64,000 bases of DNA from Lamellibrachia satsuma. Taxonomy: Eukaryota; Annelida; Polychaeta; Sabellida; Siboglinidae. The stretch is taken from positions 7,879,411 through 7,943,410 of the forward strand of contig BSQZ01000028.1 of the NCBI GenBank assembly GCA_033239005.1, in the 5' to 3' direction. Below the pieces are notes generated by a model. That model did not search any database. It was not told where the DNA came from and saw nothing but the letters and a program-made list of their open reading frames with translations. Shown piece by piece: positions 21,141 through 32,383 of this stretch; the stretch's first letter is position 1; every line of letters starts with the position of its first letter. A program made the translations under genes and the position numbers.

Positions 21141-21545
21141 CAACTGAAAAGCCTCTGCTGCAGAGTGTGTCCCAGATACTTTCCACGCGTGTAGCTGTAG
21201 ATTGGAGGGATCTCGATGGATTAGTCCTCGTGGTTGCGACAGTAACTGATGGATGTTGGGGGTCTGTAAAGGGGAATCCACCAACATCCCTAGAAGTGGA
21301 AACCAGATTGCATGTGGTCAGCGTGGAGCAATGAGGATCAGTTCGCATCGGTCTCATTGGACCTTCTCTAGAAGTTGTGGTAACAGAGCGGCAGGTGGTT
21401 AAGCATGTGCCCACATTGCCTTCCAGCTCATTGACAGTGCATCCACTGCCACAGCTGATGCATCCGGGCCAGGGGACACAAATACTGGAAGTTTGTGGTT
21501 CCACCTCATTGCGAATAAATCCAGCAATGGGATTCCCCACTCCTG
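21140..21545 (-). pseudogene. DIRS/Ngaro-type RT polyprotein, region after RNase H
   Basis: The minus strand encodes EWGIPLLDLFATRWNHKLPV, then SPGPDASAVAVDALSMSWKA, then MWAHAYPP and LILIAPRWP. This LFATR...WAYAFPP...LIAP.WP signature is typical of the segment between RNase H and the recombinase in DIRS and Ngaro elements. Frameshifts are present. Its 5' edge continues directly into the 42-bp array. Confidence 0.78.
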
Positions 21546-22755
21546 TATGACTGCTTGGAAGACAGAATGATGTAGGGACCACTATGTATGACTGCTTGGA
21601 AGACAGAATGATGTAGGGACCACTCCTGTATGACTGCTTGGAAGACAGAATGATGTAGGGACCACTATGTATGACTGCTTGGAAGACGGAATGATGTAGG
21701 GACCACTCCTGTATGACTGCTTGGAAGATGGAATGATGTAGGGACCACTCCTGTATGACTGCTTGGAAGATGGAATGATGTAGGGACCACTCCTGTATGA
21801 CTGCTTGGAAGATGGAATGATGTAGGGACCACTCCTGTATGACTGCTTGGAAGATGGAATGATGTAGGGACCACTCCTGTATGACTGCTTGGAAGACAGA
21901 ATGATGTAGGGACCACTATGTATGACTGCTTGGAAGACAGAATGATGTAGGGACCACTCCTGTATGACTGTTTAGAAGACAGAATGATGTAGGGACCACT
22001 CCTGTATGACTGCTTGGAAGACACAATGATGTAGGGACCACTATGTATGACTGCTTGGAAGACAGAATGATGTAGGGACCACTCCTGTGTGACTGCTTGG
22101 AAGACAGAATGATGTAGGGACTACTCCTGTGTGACTGCTTGGAAGACAGAATGATGTAGGGACCACTCCTGTATGACTGCTTAGAAGACAGAATGATGTA
22201 GGGACCACTCCTGTATGACTGTTTGGAAGACAGAATGATGTAGGGACCACTCCTGTATGACTGCTTGGAAGACAGAATGATGTAGGGACCACTCCTGTAT
22301 GACTGCTTGGAAGACAGAATGATGTAGGGACCACTCCTGTATGACTGCTTGGAAGCCAGAATGATGTAGGGACCACTCTGTATGACTGTTTGGAAGACAG
22401 AATGATGTAGGGACCACTCCTGTATGACTGCTTGGAAGCCATAATGATGTAGGGACCACTCTGTATGACTGCTTGGAAGACAGAATGATGTAGGGACCAC
22501 TCTGTATGACTGTTTGGAAGACAGAATGATGTAGGGACCACTCCTGTATGACTGCTTGGAAGACAGAATGATGTAGGGACCACTCCTGTATGACTGCTTG
22601 GAAGACAGAATGATGTAGGGACCACTCCTGTATGACTGCTTGGAAGAAAGAATGATGTAAGGACCACTCCTGTATGACTGCTTGGAAGACAGAATGATGT
22701 AGGGACCACTCTGAATGACTGCTTGGAAGAAAGAATGATGTAGGGACCACTCTGT
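21545..22755. repeat. 42-bp minisatellite expanded from DIRS coding sequence, about 29 copies
   Basis: The unit is cctgtatgactgcttggaag, acagaatgatgtagggacca, ct. On the minus strand each unit encodes EWSLHHSVFQAVIQ. DIRS elements have an EW.L....FQ.I.. segment just before the LFATR region, so the first and last units are native element sequence and the rest is tandem expansion. The 42-bp length keeps the element's frame. Variants include gaagatgg, gaagccag and a ctctgtatg deletion form. Confidence 0.95.
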
Positions 22756-22915
22756 ACCTGACATCTGAGTTGGGCGAGATAGGACATCCATGAGAACATT
22801 CATTCTTCTTGGAATGTGACATGCTCTTAGCACTATCTTGCTGTTCTGGCACATGAGGAGTAACCTCTTGGTCTGTCTGCACAGCGATATTGATATATGA
22901 CATGCTAATAACTAA
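22755..22915 (-). pseudogene. DIRS/Ngaro-type RNase H C-terminal fragment
   Basis: The minus strand reads IVLRACHIPRRMNVLMDVLS, then RPTQMSGTEWSLHH and into the array. L.A.HIPG..N..AD.LSR followed by EW.L is the end of the RNase H of DIRS-type elements. The D of AD.LSR survives (MDVLSR). No RT domain is found further right, so the element is 5'-truncated. Confidence 0.75.
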
Positions 22916-23690
22916 TCATCAAGTTGTTATTAAAGTACATTCTCCCTTTAAGACCAGACATGATTTGATTTGTCATCTTTTATAAATATCTTTTGGGTAA
23001 TATGTGTGATTTCTCTCAGTGGCAAGTATACCTACTAGTAATAGTAATACCTACTAGTAATAGTAATATCTACTAGTAATATCCAAGAGTGGATTAGTAT
23101 GCTTCACGTGTATCATGATAACTAGTGAGTATAACAATTAATTAGTAACATTTGTTGAATACAGTATTAGCTTTCACATATATTGTGATGTAAAATATTA
23201 TGAATTTAACATTCTTGGCTTAGAAACGACTACCCCGGGGTATACGCTCTCATCCATATAATTATGAGAATATGGCATATTGTATAACTTGGTTGACACA
23301 TATTGTGGAAATGTAGCACATTGATATAATTACTAATGAAGCAGTAGACTATAGCAAGTTGTAGAATCATAATAAAGTTATATGTTGCTCAATAAGACAG
23401 TGTTGTTGTGTCTTAAGTATGTATGTAACATGTCCAACATTTAATTTAAGATACACACTAGAAGACAAATTGTAATTGATACTTCACAGTGTTTGCTCTG
23501 GGTATAATGACACAAAGCACACCTAGGGGGACTGGGGCATTGCACCTCGTAAATAATTTGATAAGTGGTTTCGACCATGTGGACTAACTTCAATTCCTGG
23601 TGTTCTATGCAATCCAAAGTGAACCCGAACAATAATTTTAAATCATGATTTCATCACAATATAAGAAATAATGGAGGAACTGAGGGAGGA
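22916..23690. other. AT-rich sequence
   Basis: A short tandem of ctactagtaatagtaata (about 3 copies, 23026-23085) is present. I see no gene. Confidence 0.5.
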
Positions 23691-23694
23691 AGCG

Positions 23695-25915
23695 GGTGTG
23701 AGAGTCTCACGAGGAAGTTGCTGTGAGAGTCTCACGAGGAAGTTGGTGTGAAAGTCTCACAAGGAAGTTGGTGTGAAAGTCTCACAAGGAAGTTGGTGTG
23801 AAAGTCTCACGAGGAAGTTGGTGTGAGAGTCTCACAAGGAAGTTGGTGTGAAAGTCTCACAAGGAAGTTGGTGTGAAAGTCTCACAAGGAAGTTGTTGTG
23901 AAAGTCTCACAAGGAAGTTGGTGTGAGAGTCTCACAAGGAAGTTGGTGTGAAAGTCTCACAAGGAAGTTGGTGTGAAAGTCTCACAAGGAAGTTGCTGTG
24001 AAAGTCTCACGAGGAAGTTGGTGTGAGAGTCACACAAGGAAGTTGGTGTGAAAGTCTCACAAGGAAGTTGGTGTGAAAGTCTCACAAGGAAGTTGCTGTG
24101 AGAGTCACACAAGGAAGTTGGTGTGAGAGTCTCACAAGGAAGTTGGTGTGAAAGTCTCACAAGGAAGTTGGTGTGAAAGTCTCACAAGGAAGTTGGTGTG
24201 AAAGTCTCACAAGGAAGTTGGTGTGAAAGTCTCACAAGGAAGTTGGTGTGAAAGTCTCACAAGGAAGTTGGTGTGAGAGTCACACAAGGAAGTTGCTGTG
24301 AAAGTCTCACAAGGAAGTTGGTGTGAAAGTCTCACAAGGAAGTTGCTGTGAGAGTCACACAAGGAAGTTGGTGTGAAAGTCTCACAAGGAAGTTGGTGTG
24401 AAAGTCTCACAAGGAAGTTGGTGTGAGAGTCACACAAGGAAGTTGCTGTGAAAGTCTCACAAGGAAGTTGGTGTGAAAGTCTCACAAGGAAGTTGCTGTG
24501 AGAGTCACACAAGGAAGTTGCTGTGAGAGTCACACAAGGAAGTTGGTGTGAAAGTCACAAAAGGAAGTTGGTGTGAAAGTCTCACAAGGAAGTTGGTGTG
24601 AAAATCTCACAAGGAAGTTGGTGTGAAAGTCTCACAAGGAAGTTGGTGTGAAAGTCTCACAAGGAAGTTGGTGTGAAAGTCTCACAAGGAAGTTGGTGTG
24701 AGAGTCTCACAAGGAAGTTGGTGTGAGAGTCTCACAAGGAAGTTGGTGTGAAAGTCTCACAAGGAAGTTGGTGCGAAAGTCTCACAAGGAAGTTGGTGTG
24801 AAAGCCTCACGAGGAAGTTGTTGTGAAAGTCTCACAAGGAAGTTGGTGTGAAAGTCTCACAAGGAAGTTGGTGTGAAAGTCTCACAAGGAAGTTGGTGTG
24901 AGAGTCTCACAAGGAAGTTGGTGTGAAAGTCTCACAAGGAAGTTGGTGTGAAAGCCTCACGAGGAAGTTGTTGTGAAAGTCTCACAAGGAAGTTGGTGTG
25001 AAAGTCTCACAAGGAAGTTGGTGTGAAAGCCTCACGAGGAAGTTGTTGTGAAAGTCTCACAAGGAAGTTGGTGTGAAAGTCTCACAAGGAAGTTGCTGTG
25101 AGAGTCACACAAGGAAGTTGCTGTGAGAGTCACACAAGGAAGTTGGTGTGAAAGTCACACAAGGAAGTTGGTGTGAAAGTCACACAAGGAAGTTGGTGTG
25201 AAAGTCACACAAGGAAGTTGCTGTGAAAGTCTCACAAGGAAGTTGGTGTGAAAATCTCACAAGGAAGTTGGTGTGAAAGTCTCACAAGGAAGTTGCTGTG
25301 AGAGTCACACAAGGAAGTTGGTGTGAGAGTCTCACAAGGAAGTTGCTGTGAAAGTCTCACAAGGAAGTTGGTATGAAAGTCTCACAAGGAAGTTGGTGTG
25401 AAAGTCTCACAAGGAAGTTGGTGTGAAAGTCTCACAAGGAAGTTGGTGTGAAAGTCTCACAAGGAAGTTGGTGTGAGAGTCTCACAAGGAAGTTGGTGTG
25501 AGAGTCTCACAAGGAAGTTGGTGTGAAAGTCTCACAAGGAAGTTGGTGTGAAAGTCTCACAAGGAAGTTGATGTGAAAGCCTCACGAGGAAGTTGTTGTG
25601 AAAGTCTCACAAGGAAGTTGGTGTGAGAGTCTCACAAGGAAGTTGTTGTGAGAATCTCACAAGGAAGTTGGTGTGACAGTCTCACAAGGAAGTTGGTGTG
25701 AGAGTCTCACAAGGAAGTTGGTGTGAGAGTCTCACAAGGAAGCTGGTGTGAAAGTCTCACAAGGAAGCTGGTGTGAAAGTCTCACAAGGAAGCTATGTGT
25801 GAAAGTCTCACAAGGAAGCTGGTGTGGAAGTCTCACAAGGAAGCTGGTGTGAAAGTCTCACAAGGAAGCTGGTGTGAGAGTCTCACAAGGAAGCTGGTGT
25901 GAGAGTCTCACAAGG
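23695..25915. repeat. 25-bp minisatellite, about 88 copies
   Basis: The unit is gtgtgaaagtctcacaagga, agttg. Each unit contains an imperfect inverted repeat, gtga(a/g)a(g)tctcac. Variant forms (gagagtctcac, gagagtcacac, gctgtg, aagctgg) occur in blocks. From 25738 the last units carry aagctgg. The array abuts the 51-bp array without a gap. Confidence 0.97.
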
Positions 25916-27020
25916 ATGTGGTACAACGCTATAGTGAAAGGAAAACAGTGAGTTGTCTGTGTAGTAATGTGGTACAACGCTATAGTGAAAGGAGAACAGT
26001 GAGTTGTCTGTGTAGTAATGTGGTACAACGCTATAGTGAAAGGAGAACAGTGAGTTGTCTGTGTAGTAATGTGGTACAACGCTATAGTGAAAGGAGAACA
26101 GTGAGTTGTCTGTGTAGTAATGTGGTACAACGCTACCGTGAAAGGAGAACAGTGAGTTGTCTGTGTAGTAATGTGGTACAACGCTACAGTGAAAGGAGAA
26201 CAGTGTGTTGCCTGTGTAGTATTGTGGTACAACGCTACCGTAAAAGGAGAACAGTGAGTTGTCTGTGTAGTAATGTGGTACAACGCTACAGTGAAAGGAG
26301 AACAGTGTGTTGTCTGTGTAGCAATGTGGTACAACGCTACCGTGAAGGGAGAACAGTGAGTTGTCTGTGTAGTAATGTGGTACAATGCTACCGTGAAGGG
26401 AGAACAGTGAGTTGTCTGTGTAGTAATGTGGTACAACGCTACCGTGAAAGGAGAACAGTGAGTTGTCTGTGTAGTAATGTGGTACAACGCTACCATGAAA
26501 AGAGAACAGTGAGTTGTCTGTGTAGTAATGTGGTACAACGCTACAGTGAAAGGAGAACAGTGAGTTGTCTGTGTAGTAATGTGGTACAACGCTACAGTGA
26601 AAGGAGAACAGTGAGTTGTCTGTGTAGTAATGTGGTACAACGCTACAGTGAATGGAGAACAGTGAGTTGTCTGTGTAGTAATGTGGTACAACGCTACAGT
26701 GAACGGAGAACAGTGAGTTGTCTGTGTAGTAATGTGGTACAACGCTACAGTGAAAGGAGAACCGTGAGTTGTCTGTGTAGTAATGTGGTACAACGCTACA
26801 GTGAAAGGAGAACAGTGAGTTGTCTGTGTAGTAATCTGGTACAACGCTACCGTGAAAGGAGAACAGTGTGTTGTCTGTGTAGTAATCTGGTACAACGCTA
26901 CAGTGAAAGGAGGACAGTGAGTTGTCTGTGTAGTAATCTGGTACAACGCTACAGTGAAAGGAGAACAGTGAGTTGTCTGTGTAGTAATCTGGTACAACGC
27001 TACCGTGAAAGGCATTCCCC
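25915..27020. repeat. 51-bp minisatellite, about 22 copies
   Basis: The unit is atgtggtacaacgctatagt, gaaaggagaacagtgagttg, tctgtgtagta. The first units have tatagt, later ones taccgt or tacagt, and the last ones aatctgg. Being divisible by 3, the array is open in one plus and two minus frames; these have no start context or domain and are not genes. Confidence 0.97.
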
Positions 27021-27674
27021 GGTGTTGTGAATATATTTTTGGTGTCACAATGCTTCTCTGCCTCTGCCATTCGATGTTTGCGAACATTTAATTTTTCCAA
27101 AATTAGACTTTTTTAAATAGCTTATTTGTAAAAAAATTGTCAGGTGAGCATGTCTGCGGGATAAGAAACGCTTTTTCATTTTTTTATTCCCAAAATGTGG
27201 TCAGCGGATCCGTAAACCAAAAACAAATAACAAATTGCCTCACCAGGAAACAAAATTAAATGCATTTATATGAGGAAATGTGCTTATCAATGATTCAACC
27301 ACTCTTGCAAATGATGTGGGTGTGTGAGGCTTTCCTTATAGACAAGTGTTTTCTCAAGTATGTGGCTCTACTTGGGGATGACAGTGGAAAAGAAACCGCT
27401 GGCTCGGCACCCATCACACTGATTACTTTATTCTTCCTCAACATCAACAGGATCAATGTGATCTGCTTCTATTTCTGGAACTGTTGCAGATTCATTGTTG
27501 CCAATAAGTGCTCTCTTACTCTCTCTCATTTTCTGTCAGCTCGTACCATTTGCCTTGATTTTCTCTTGCGACTCTTGGCCATCTTTGCCTTGAAATACTG
27601 CTTCTGTTTTTTTGCTGACAAATCTTTGAAAACTCTTCTGGTGGATCACGTGTCATCTTCACTTTTTTGATATT
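27021..27674. other. Spacer between arrays with possible decayed coding sequence
   Basis: On the minus strand, frames with interruptions read ATVPEIEADHIDPVDVEEE, NQCDGCRASGFFS and FKAKMAKSRKRKSRQM. The acidic and basic runs look like a decayed protein-coding element, but I cannot name it. A plus-strand frame at 27260-27670 is its hydrophobic shadow. Confidence 0.3.
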
Positions 27675-29185
27675 TTGGAACCCTCCTGTTTGTTTGGTGT
27701 TAGGAGCCCCTCTGCTTGTTTGTTGTTTGGAACCCCTCTACTTGTTTGTTGTTTGGAACCCCTCTGCTTGTTTGTTGTTTGGAACCCCTCTACTTGTTTG
27801 TTGTTTGGAACCCCTCTGCTTGTTTGTTGTTTGGAACCCCTCTACTTGTTTGTTGTTTGGAACCCCTCTACTTGTTTGTTGTTTGGAACCCCTCTACTTG
27901 TTTGTTGTTTGGAACCCCTCTACTTGTTTGTTGTTTGGAACCCCTCTACTTGTTTGTTATTTGGAACCCCTCTGCCTGTTTGTTGTTTGGAACCCCTCTA
28001 CTTGTTTGTTGTTTGGAGCCCCTCTACTTGTTTGTTGTTTGGAACCCCTCTGCTTGTTTGTTGTTTGGAACCCCTCTACTTGTTTGTTGTTTGGAGCCCC
28101 TCTGCTTGTTTGTTTTTTGGAACCCCTCTACTTGTTTGTTGTTTGGAACCCCTCTACTTGTTTGTTGTTTGGAACCCCTCTGCTTTTTTGTTGTTTGGAG
28201 CGCCTCTGCTTGTTTGTTGTTTGGAACCCCTCTACCTGTTTGTTGTTTGGAACCCCTCTGCCTGTTTGTTGTTTAGAACCCCTCTGCTTGTTTGTTGTTT
28301 GGAGTGCCTCTGCTTGTTTGTTGTTTGGAACCCCTCTACTTGTTTGTTGTTTGGAACCCCTCTACCTGTTTGTTGTTTGGAACCCCTCTGCCTGTTTGTT
28401 GTTTGGAACCCCTCTATTTGTTTGTTGTTTGGAACCCCTCTGCTTGTTTGGTGTTTGGAACCCCTCTACTGGTTTGGTATTTGGAGCCCTTCTGCTTGTT
28501 TGTTGTTTGGAACCCCTCTACTTTTTTGTTGTTTGGAACCCCTCTGCTTGTTTGTTGTTTGGAACCCCTCTACTTGTTTGTTGTTTGGAACCCCTCTGCT
28601 TGTTTGTTGTTTGGAACCCCTCTGCTTGTTTGTTGTTTGGAACCCCTCTACTTGTTTGTTGTTTGGAACCCCTCTACTTGTTTGTTGTTTGGAACCCCTC
28701 TACTTGTTTGTTGTTTGGAACCCCTCTACTTGTTTGTTGTTTGGAACCCCTCTGCTTGTTTGTTGTTTGGAACCCTTCTACTTGTTTGTTGTTTGGAACC
28801 CCTCTACTTGTTTGTTGTTTGGAACCCCTCTGCTTGTTTGTTGTTTGGAACCCCTCTACTTGTTTGTTGTTTGGAGCCCCTCTGCTTGTTTGTTGTTTGG
28901 AACCCCTCTACCTGTTTGTTGTTTGGAACCCCTCTGCCTGTTTGTTGTTTAGAACCCCTCTGCTTGTTTGTTGTTTGGAGTGCCTCTGCTTGTTTGTTGT
29001 TTGGAACCCCTCTACTTGTTTGTTGTTTGGAACCCCTCTACCTGTTTGTTGTTTGGAACCCCTCTGCCTGTTTGTTGTTTGGAACCCCTCTATTTGTTTG
29101 TTGTTTGGAACCCCTCTGCTTGTTTGGTGTTTGGAACCCCTCTACTGGTTTGGTATTTGGAGCCCTTCTGCTTGTTTGGAACCCC
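27675..29185. repeat. 26-bp minisatellite, about 58 copies
   Basis: The unit is ctgcttgtttgttgtttgga, acccct, with cta/ctg, ctt/cct and gga/gag variants. Because 26 is not divisible by 3, every frame cycles through the same 26-residue peptide and all three plus frames stay open. A block of about 275 bp near 28229-28503 recurs near 28905-29179, offset by 676 bp (26 units). Confidence 0.97.
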
Positions 29186-29364
29186 TCCGGTTTTTCCTTT
29201 TTGGCCTTCCACTACACTAGCTCCTCTGTGCGTGTCTTCCTTGTTTGCATATGGCCATAGTAAGTGTATTTTGCTAGATCGTATTGTTTTACATGGCCTG
29301 AAATTAATTGTGGAAGTTGAAGACTGATTTCTTAGGGTCCAGTTGAAATAAACGTTGAGATAAC

Positions 29365-30170
29365 TCATCATGCTTTTCACTGTCCACTGTTCACTCCGTT
29401 CACTGTCCACTGCACACTGTTCACTCTGTTCACTGTCCACTGTTCAATGTGTTCACTGCACACTGTTCACTGTTCAATGTGTTCACTGTCCACTGTTCAA
29501 TGTGTTCACTGTCCACTGTTCACTCTGTTCACTGTCCACTGTTCATTCTGTTCACTGCACACTGTCCACTGTTCACTGCACACTGTTCACTCTTCAATCT
29601 GTTCACTCTGTCCACTGTTCACTCTGTCCATTGTTCACTGTCCACTGTTCACTATGTCCACTGTTCACTCTGTCCACTGTTCACTGTTCACTCTGTCCAC
29701 TGTTCACTGTTCACTCTCCACTGCACACTGTTCACTCTGTCCACTGTTTACTGTTCACTCTCCACTGCACACTGTTCACTCTGTTCACTCTGTCCACTGT
29801 TCACTGTCCACTGTTCACTATGTCCACTGTTCACTCTGTCCACTGTTCACTCTGTTCACTGTTCACTCTCCACTGCACACTGTTCACTCTGTCCACTGTT
29901 CACTCTGTCCACTGTTCACTCTGTTCACTGTCCACTGCACACTGTTCACTCTGTTCACTGTTCACTCTGTCCACTGTCCACTGCACACTGTCCACTGAAC
30001 ACTGTTCACTGTTCACTCTGTTCACTGTTCACTCTGTCCACTGTCCACTGCACACTGTCCACTGAACACTGTTCACTGCCCACTGTTCACTGTCCACTGC
30101 ACACTGTTCACTGCACACTGTTCACTGTCCACTGCACACTGCACACTGTTCACACTGTTCACTGAAGCAG
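29365..30170. repeat. Degenerate cactgttcactctgtc low-complexity array
   Basis: About 800 bp is built from cactgttcact, ctgtc and gcacactg words in irregular order, with no fixed long period. The long plus-strand frames (MCSLHTVHC-like) are artefacts of the composition. Confidence 0.9.
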
Positions 30171-30292
30171 TGAGCACACTTTTAAACTGGTGTAGACCAG
30201 TTTGAACGTCTAAACAGTTTAAATTGCACTCAGTCATATTGTTATGAGCTCAACAGAGTACAACATTGAATAAATGTTAAACTGTGTTCAGT

Positions 30293-30484
30293 AAAGACAT
30301 TTGTATAAAAATTCTAGTACCATGTTAGCAAAGTAATAGTAGATACATATGTATAAACATTCTAATACCATGTTAGCAAAGTAATAGTAGATACATATGT
30401 ATAAACATTCTAGTACCATGTTAGCAAAGTAATAGTGAAGACATTTGTATAAAAATTCTAGTACCATGTTAGGAAAGTAATAGT
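30293..30484. repeat. 48-bp tandem repeat, 4 copies
   Basis: The unit contains gtataaacattctagtacca, tgttagcaaagtaatagtag. Two inner copies carry atacatat where the outer ones carry gaagacattt. Confidence 0.93.
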
Positions 30485-32383
30485 CCAAGAACAACACTTC
30501 CATAAACTAGTTTTTGCCAGTCTATGCATGCATACTTATAATTCTATGCCAAAGAATCCTTCACACCAGCCACCATTAACAACATATGTGCTTGTTCAGG
30601 AAAGGACACTTTTTAATGGAATTTTTATAACTAAACCTGGTGTTCGCTCAACTAATACAGTTCAGGTTGCTGAATGCTGAACCTTCTAACACTTTATACA
30701 GATACATGAAGCAATATTTTAATGCATAATATGTCACCTCTCTTGCCTCTTAAATCAGTTAGAAATGTCAATGTTCAGGAAACTACAACACATTTATTTA
30801 TTTAATGGAAAGTCATTCAATTAATTCAAACCAACATAAAAAATATATTGAATTGATCTTGACCAACCTTGGGTCATTGATGAGGGTACGGTGAAGTGTT
30901 GTTGCATCTTACATGCTTCTCATAACATTTGCTAACTAATTATCATAAGGTTTAGTTTCATAAAAATATAAATGAGACTAAAAAATTCATAACTGTAACA
31001 GCAAATGCTCTGAAATGTTTGGTGAAGGTTGCTGTGCATATACTTATGTAGCAGGCACAAAGTAGCAACACTAAACCATATAATATTATCATCTAAGTAT
31101 ATGGGGCAAGTTAGACATGACAGTCATTTTGCAACCTTTCCTGTGATATTGCCCTATAACCCTGTTTAACAAACACTTATCTCATAGACCAAGAATGACG
31201 GGTCATCCTCTATTTGACTGGTGCACTCTAGTTCATGTAAACAGCTGGACACAGGAATAGAGTATATCTCTTTGTGACACACACAAATACAAGCACATTG
31301 TAAACACAGTCAGATATGTATGTTTAATGTATGTTAACAGGGTCTTTATCTCTGACTCCTGTCTGTCTTCACAACTCACTGTTCAATTATTCATGTAGAA
31401 GTAAAGCCACAACCGAGATATTGAACTTTCAATTTAAAGATTTGTGGAATTACTACTTCGGTATAGATGCACATGTCCCAGCATGCACTGCACACATGCA
31501 CTGCAATACCCTGCTACATGCTACAATGTATTTACATTTGTTGTATAGTACCTAGTACATAATTATACAAGTTGCAGCATATACTATTGTTCCTGTTAAA
31601 CCCATTAATGTGTTCTGGGAATGCTAGGTGTTTTCATGCTGTGTTCAAATGGAGGACAAATCACCAAAATAAGTGACAGGGACTCTGGGAGTGTCACATC
31701 ACACAGGTGGCACCCAGTGAGTGAACTGTAACACAACACAAGGCCCATATGACCTGAAGCAGCTGACCACTGACCCCACTATCACTCTCACTGGCCATTC
31801 CACTACTGACCAACACTTCATTAGCTGACCACCACTCCACCACACTGTCACCTCCACTGGCAACAGTATCACATGTCCCTTGGTAGGCTCAATGACAACA
31901 TGTCTAGTATTGGGAGGACATCTCATTACCCATTGCCAGGGAGGGTATTTCCATATTTTGGATGGTATTTCAATATTGGGAGGATATGTCATTATTGGGA
32001 GCATATTTCAACATTTGGGTAGTATAGGATATCTCATTACTGGAAGAATATCTTACTATTAAGATGTTCCCTCAATATGGAGAGCATATTGCAACAACAC
32101 TTCTAAGACACAAATCATTTACAGATACAATTAATGATGACTTATCTTGGTAAGTTCAGAAATAACATATCATGCAAACATAGTAACCATGTTGACATTG
32201 TATTGCCAATTGATTGAGGTGACATTGCTACTTTGATGCTTCTACTTTCTACTGTCAACAGAGGACACATGGCAAACTGTTAGCACAACATCACAACAAC
32301 ATTTGCCAACATTCACAACCTGGACAAGCTCCCAGCTGCTGAGGCAGAGTCCACTGGAAATCAACTGGTGTCAGACAAAATTT
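30485..32383. other. AT-rich intronic sequence without recognised features
   Basis: No gene or clear repeat, apart from loosely repeated ttgggaggatat(c/g)tcatta words at 31905-32050. Confidence 0.5.

Noticed and set aside
23695..25915. CRISPR-like array
   Set aside because: Units are contiguous 25-mers with no unique spacers, and the window is animal DNA.
25858..27100. Overlapping frames of about 370-409 codons on both strands
   Set aside because: Product of the 51-bp array; no domain, and both strands open simultaneously.
27667..29260. Hydrophobic plus-strand frames of 322-517 codons as membrane proteins
   Set aside because: The 26-bp unit yields the same 26-residue peptide in all three frames, so openness in every frame is a composition artefact.
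29365..30170. Telomeric or interstitial telomere repeat
   Set aside because: The words cactgttcactctgtc do not match TTAGGG-type telomere repeats and have no fixed period.
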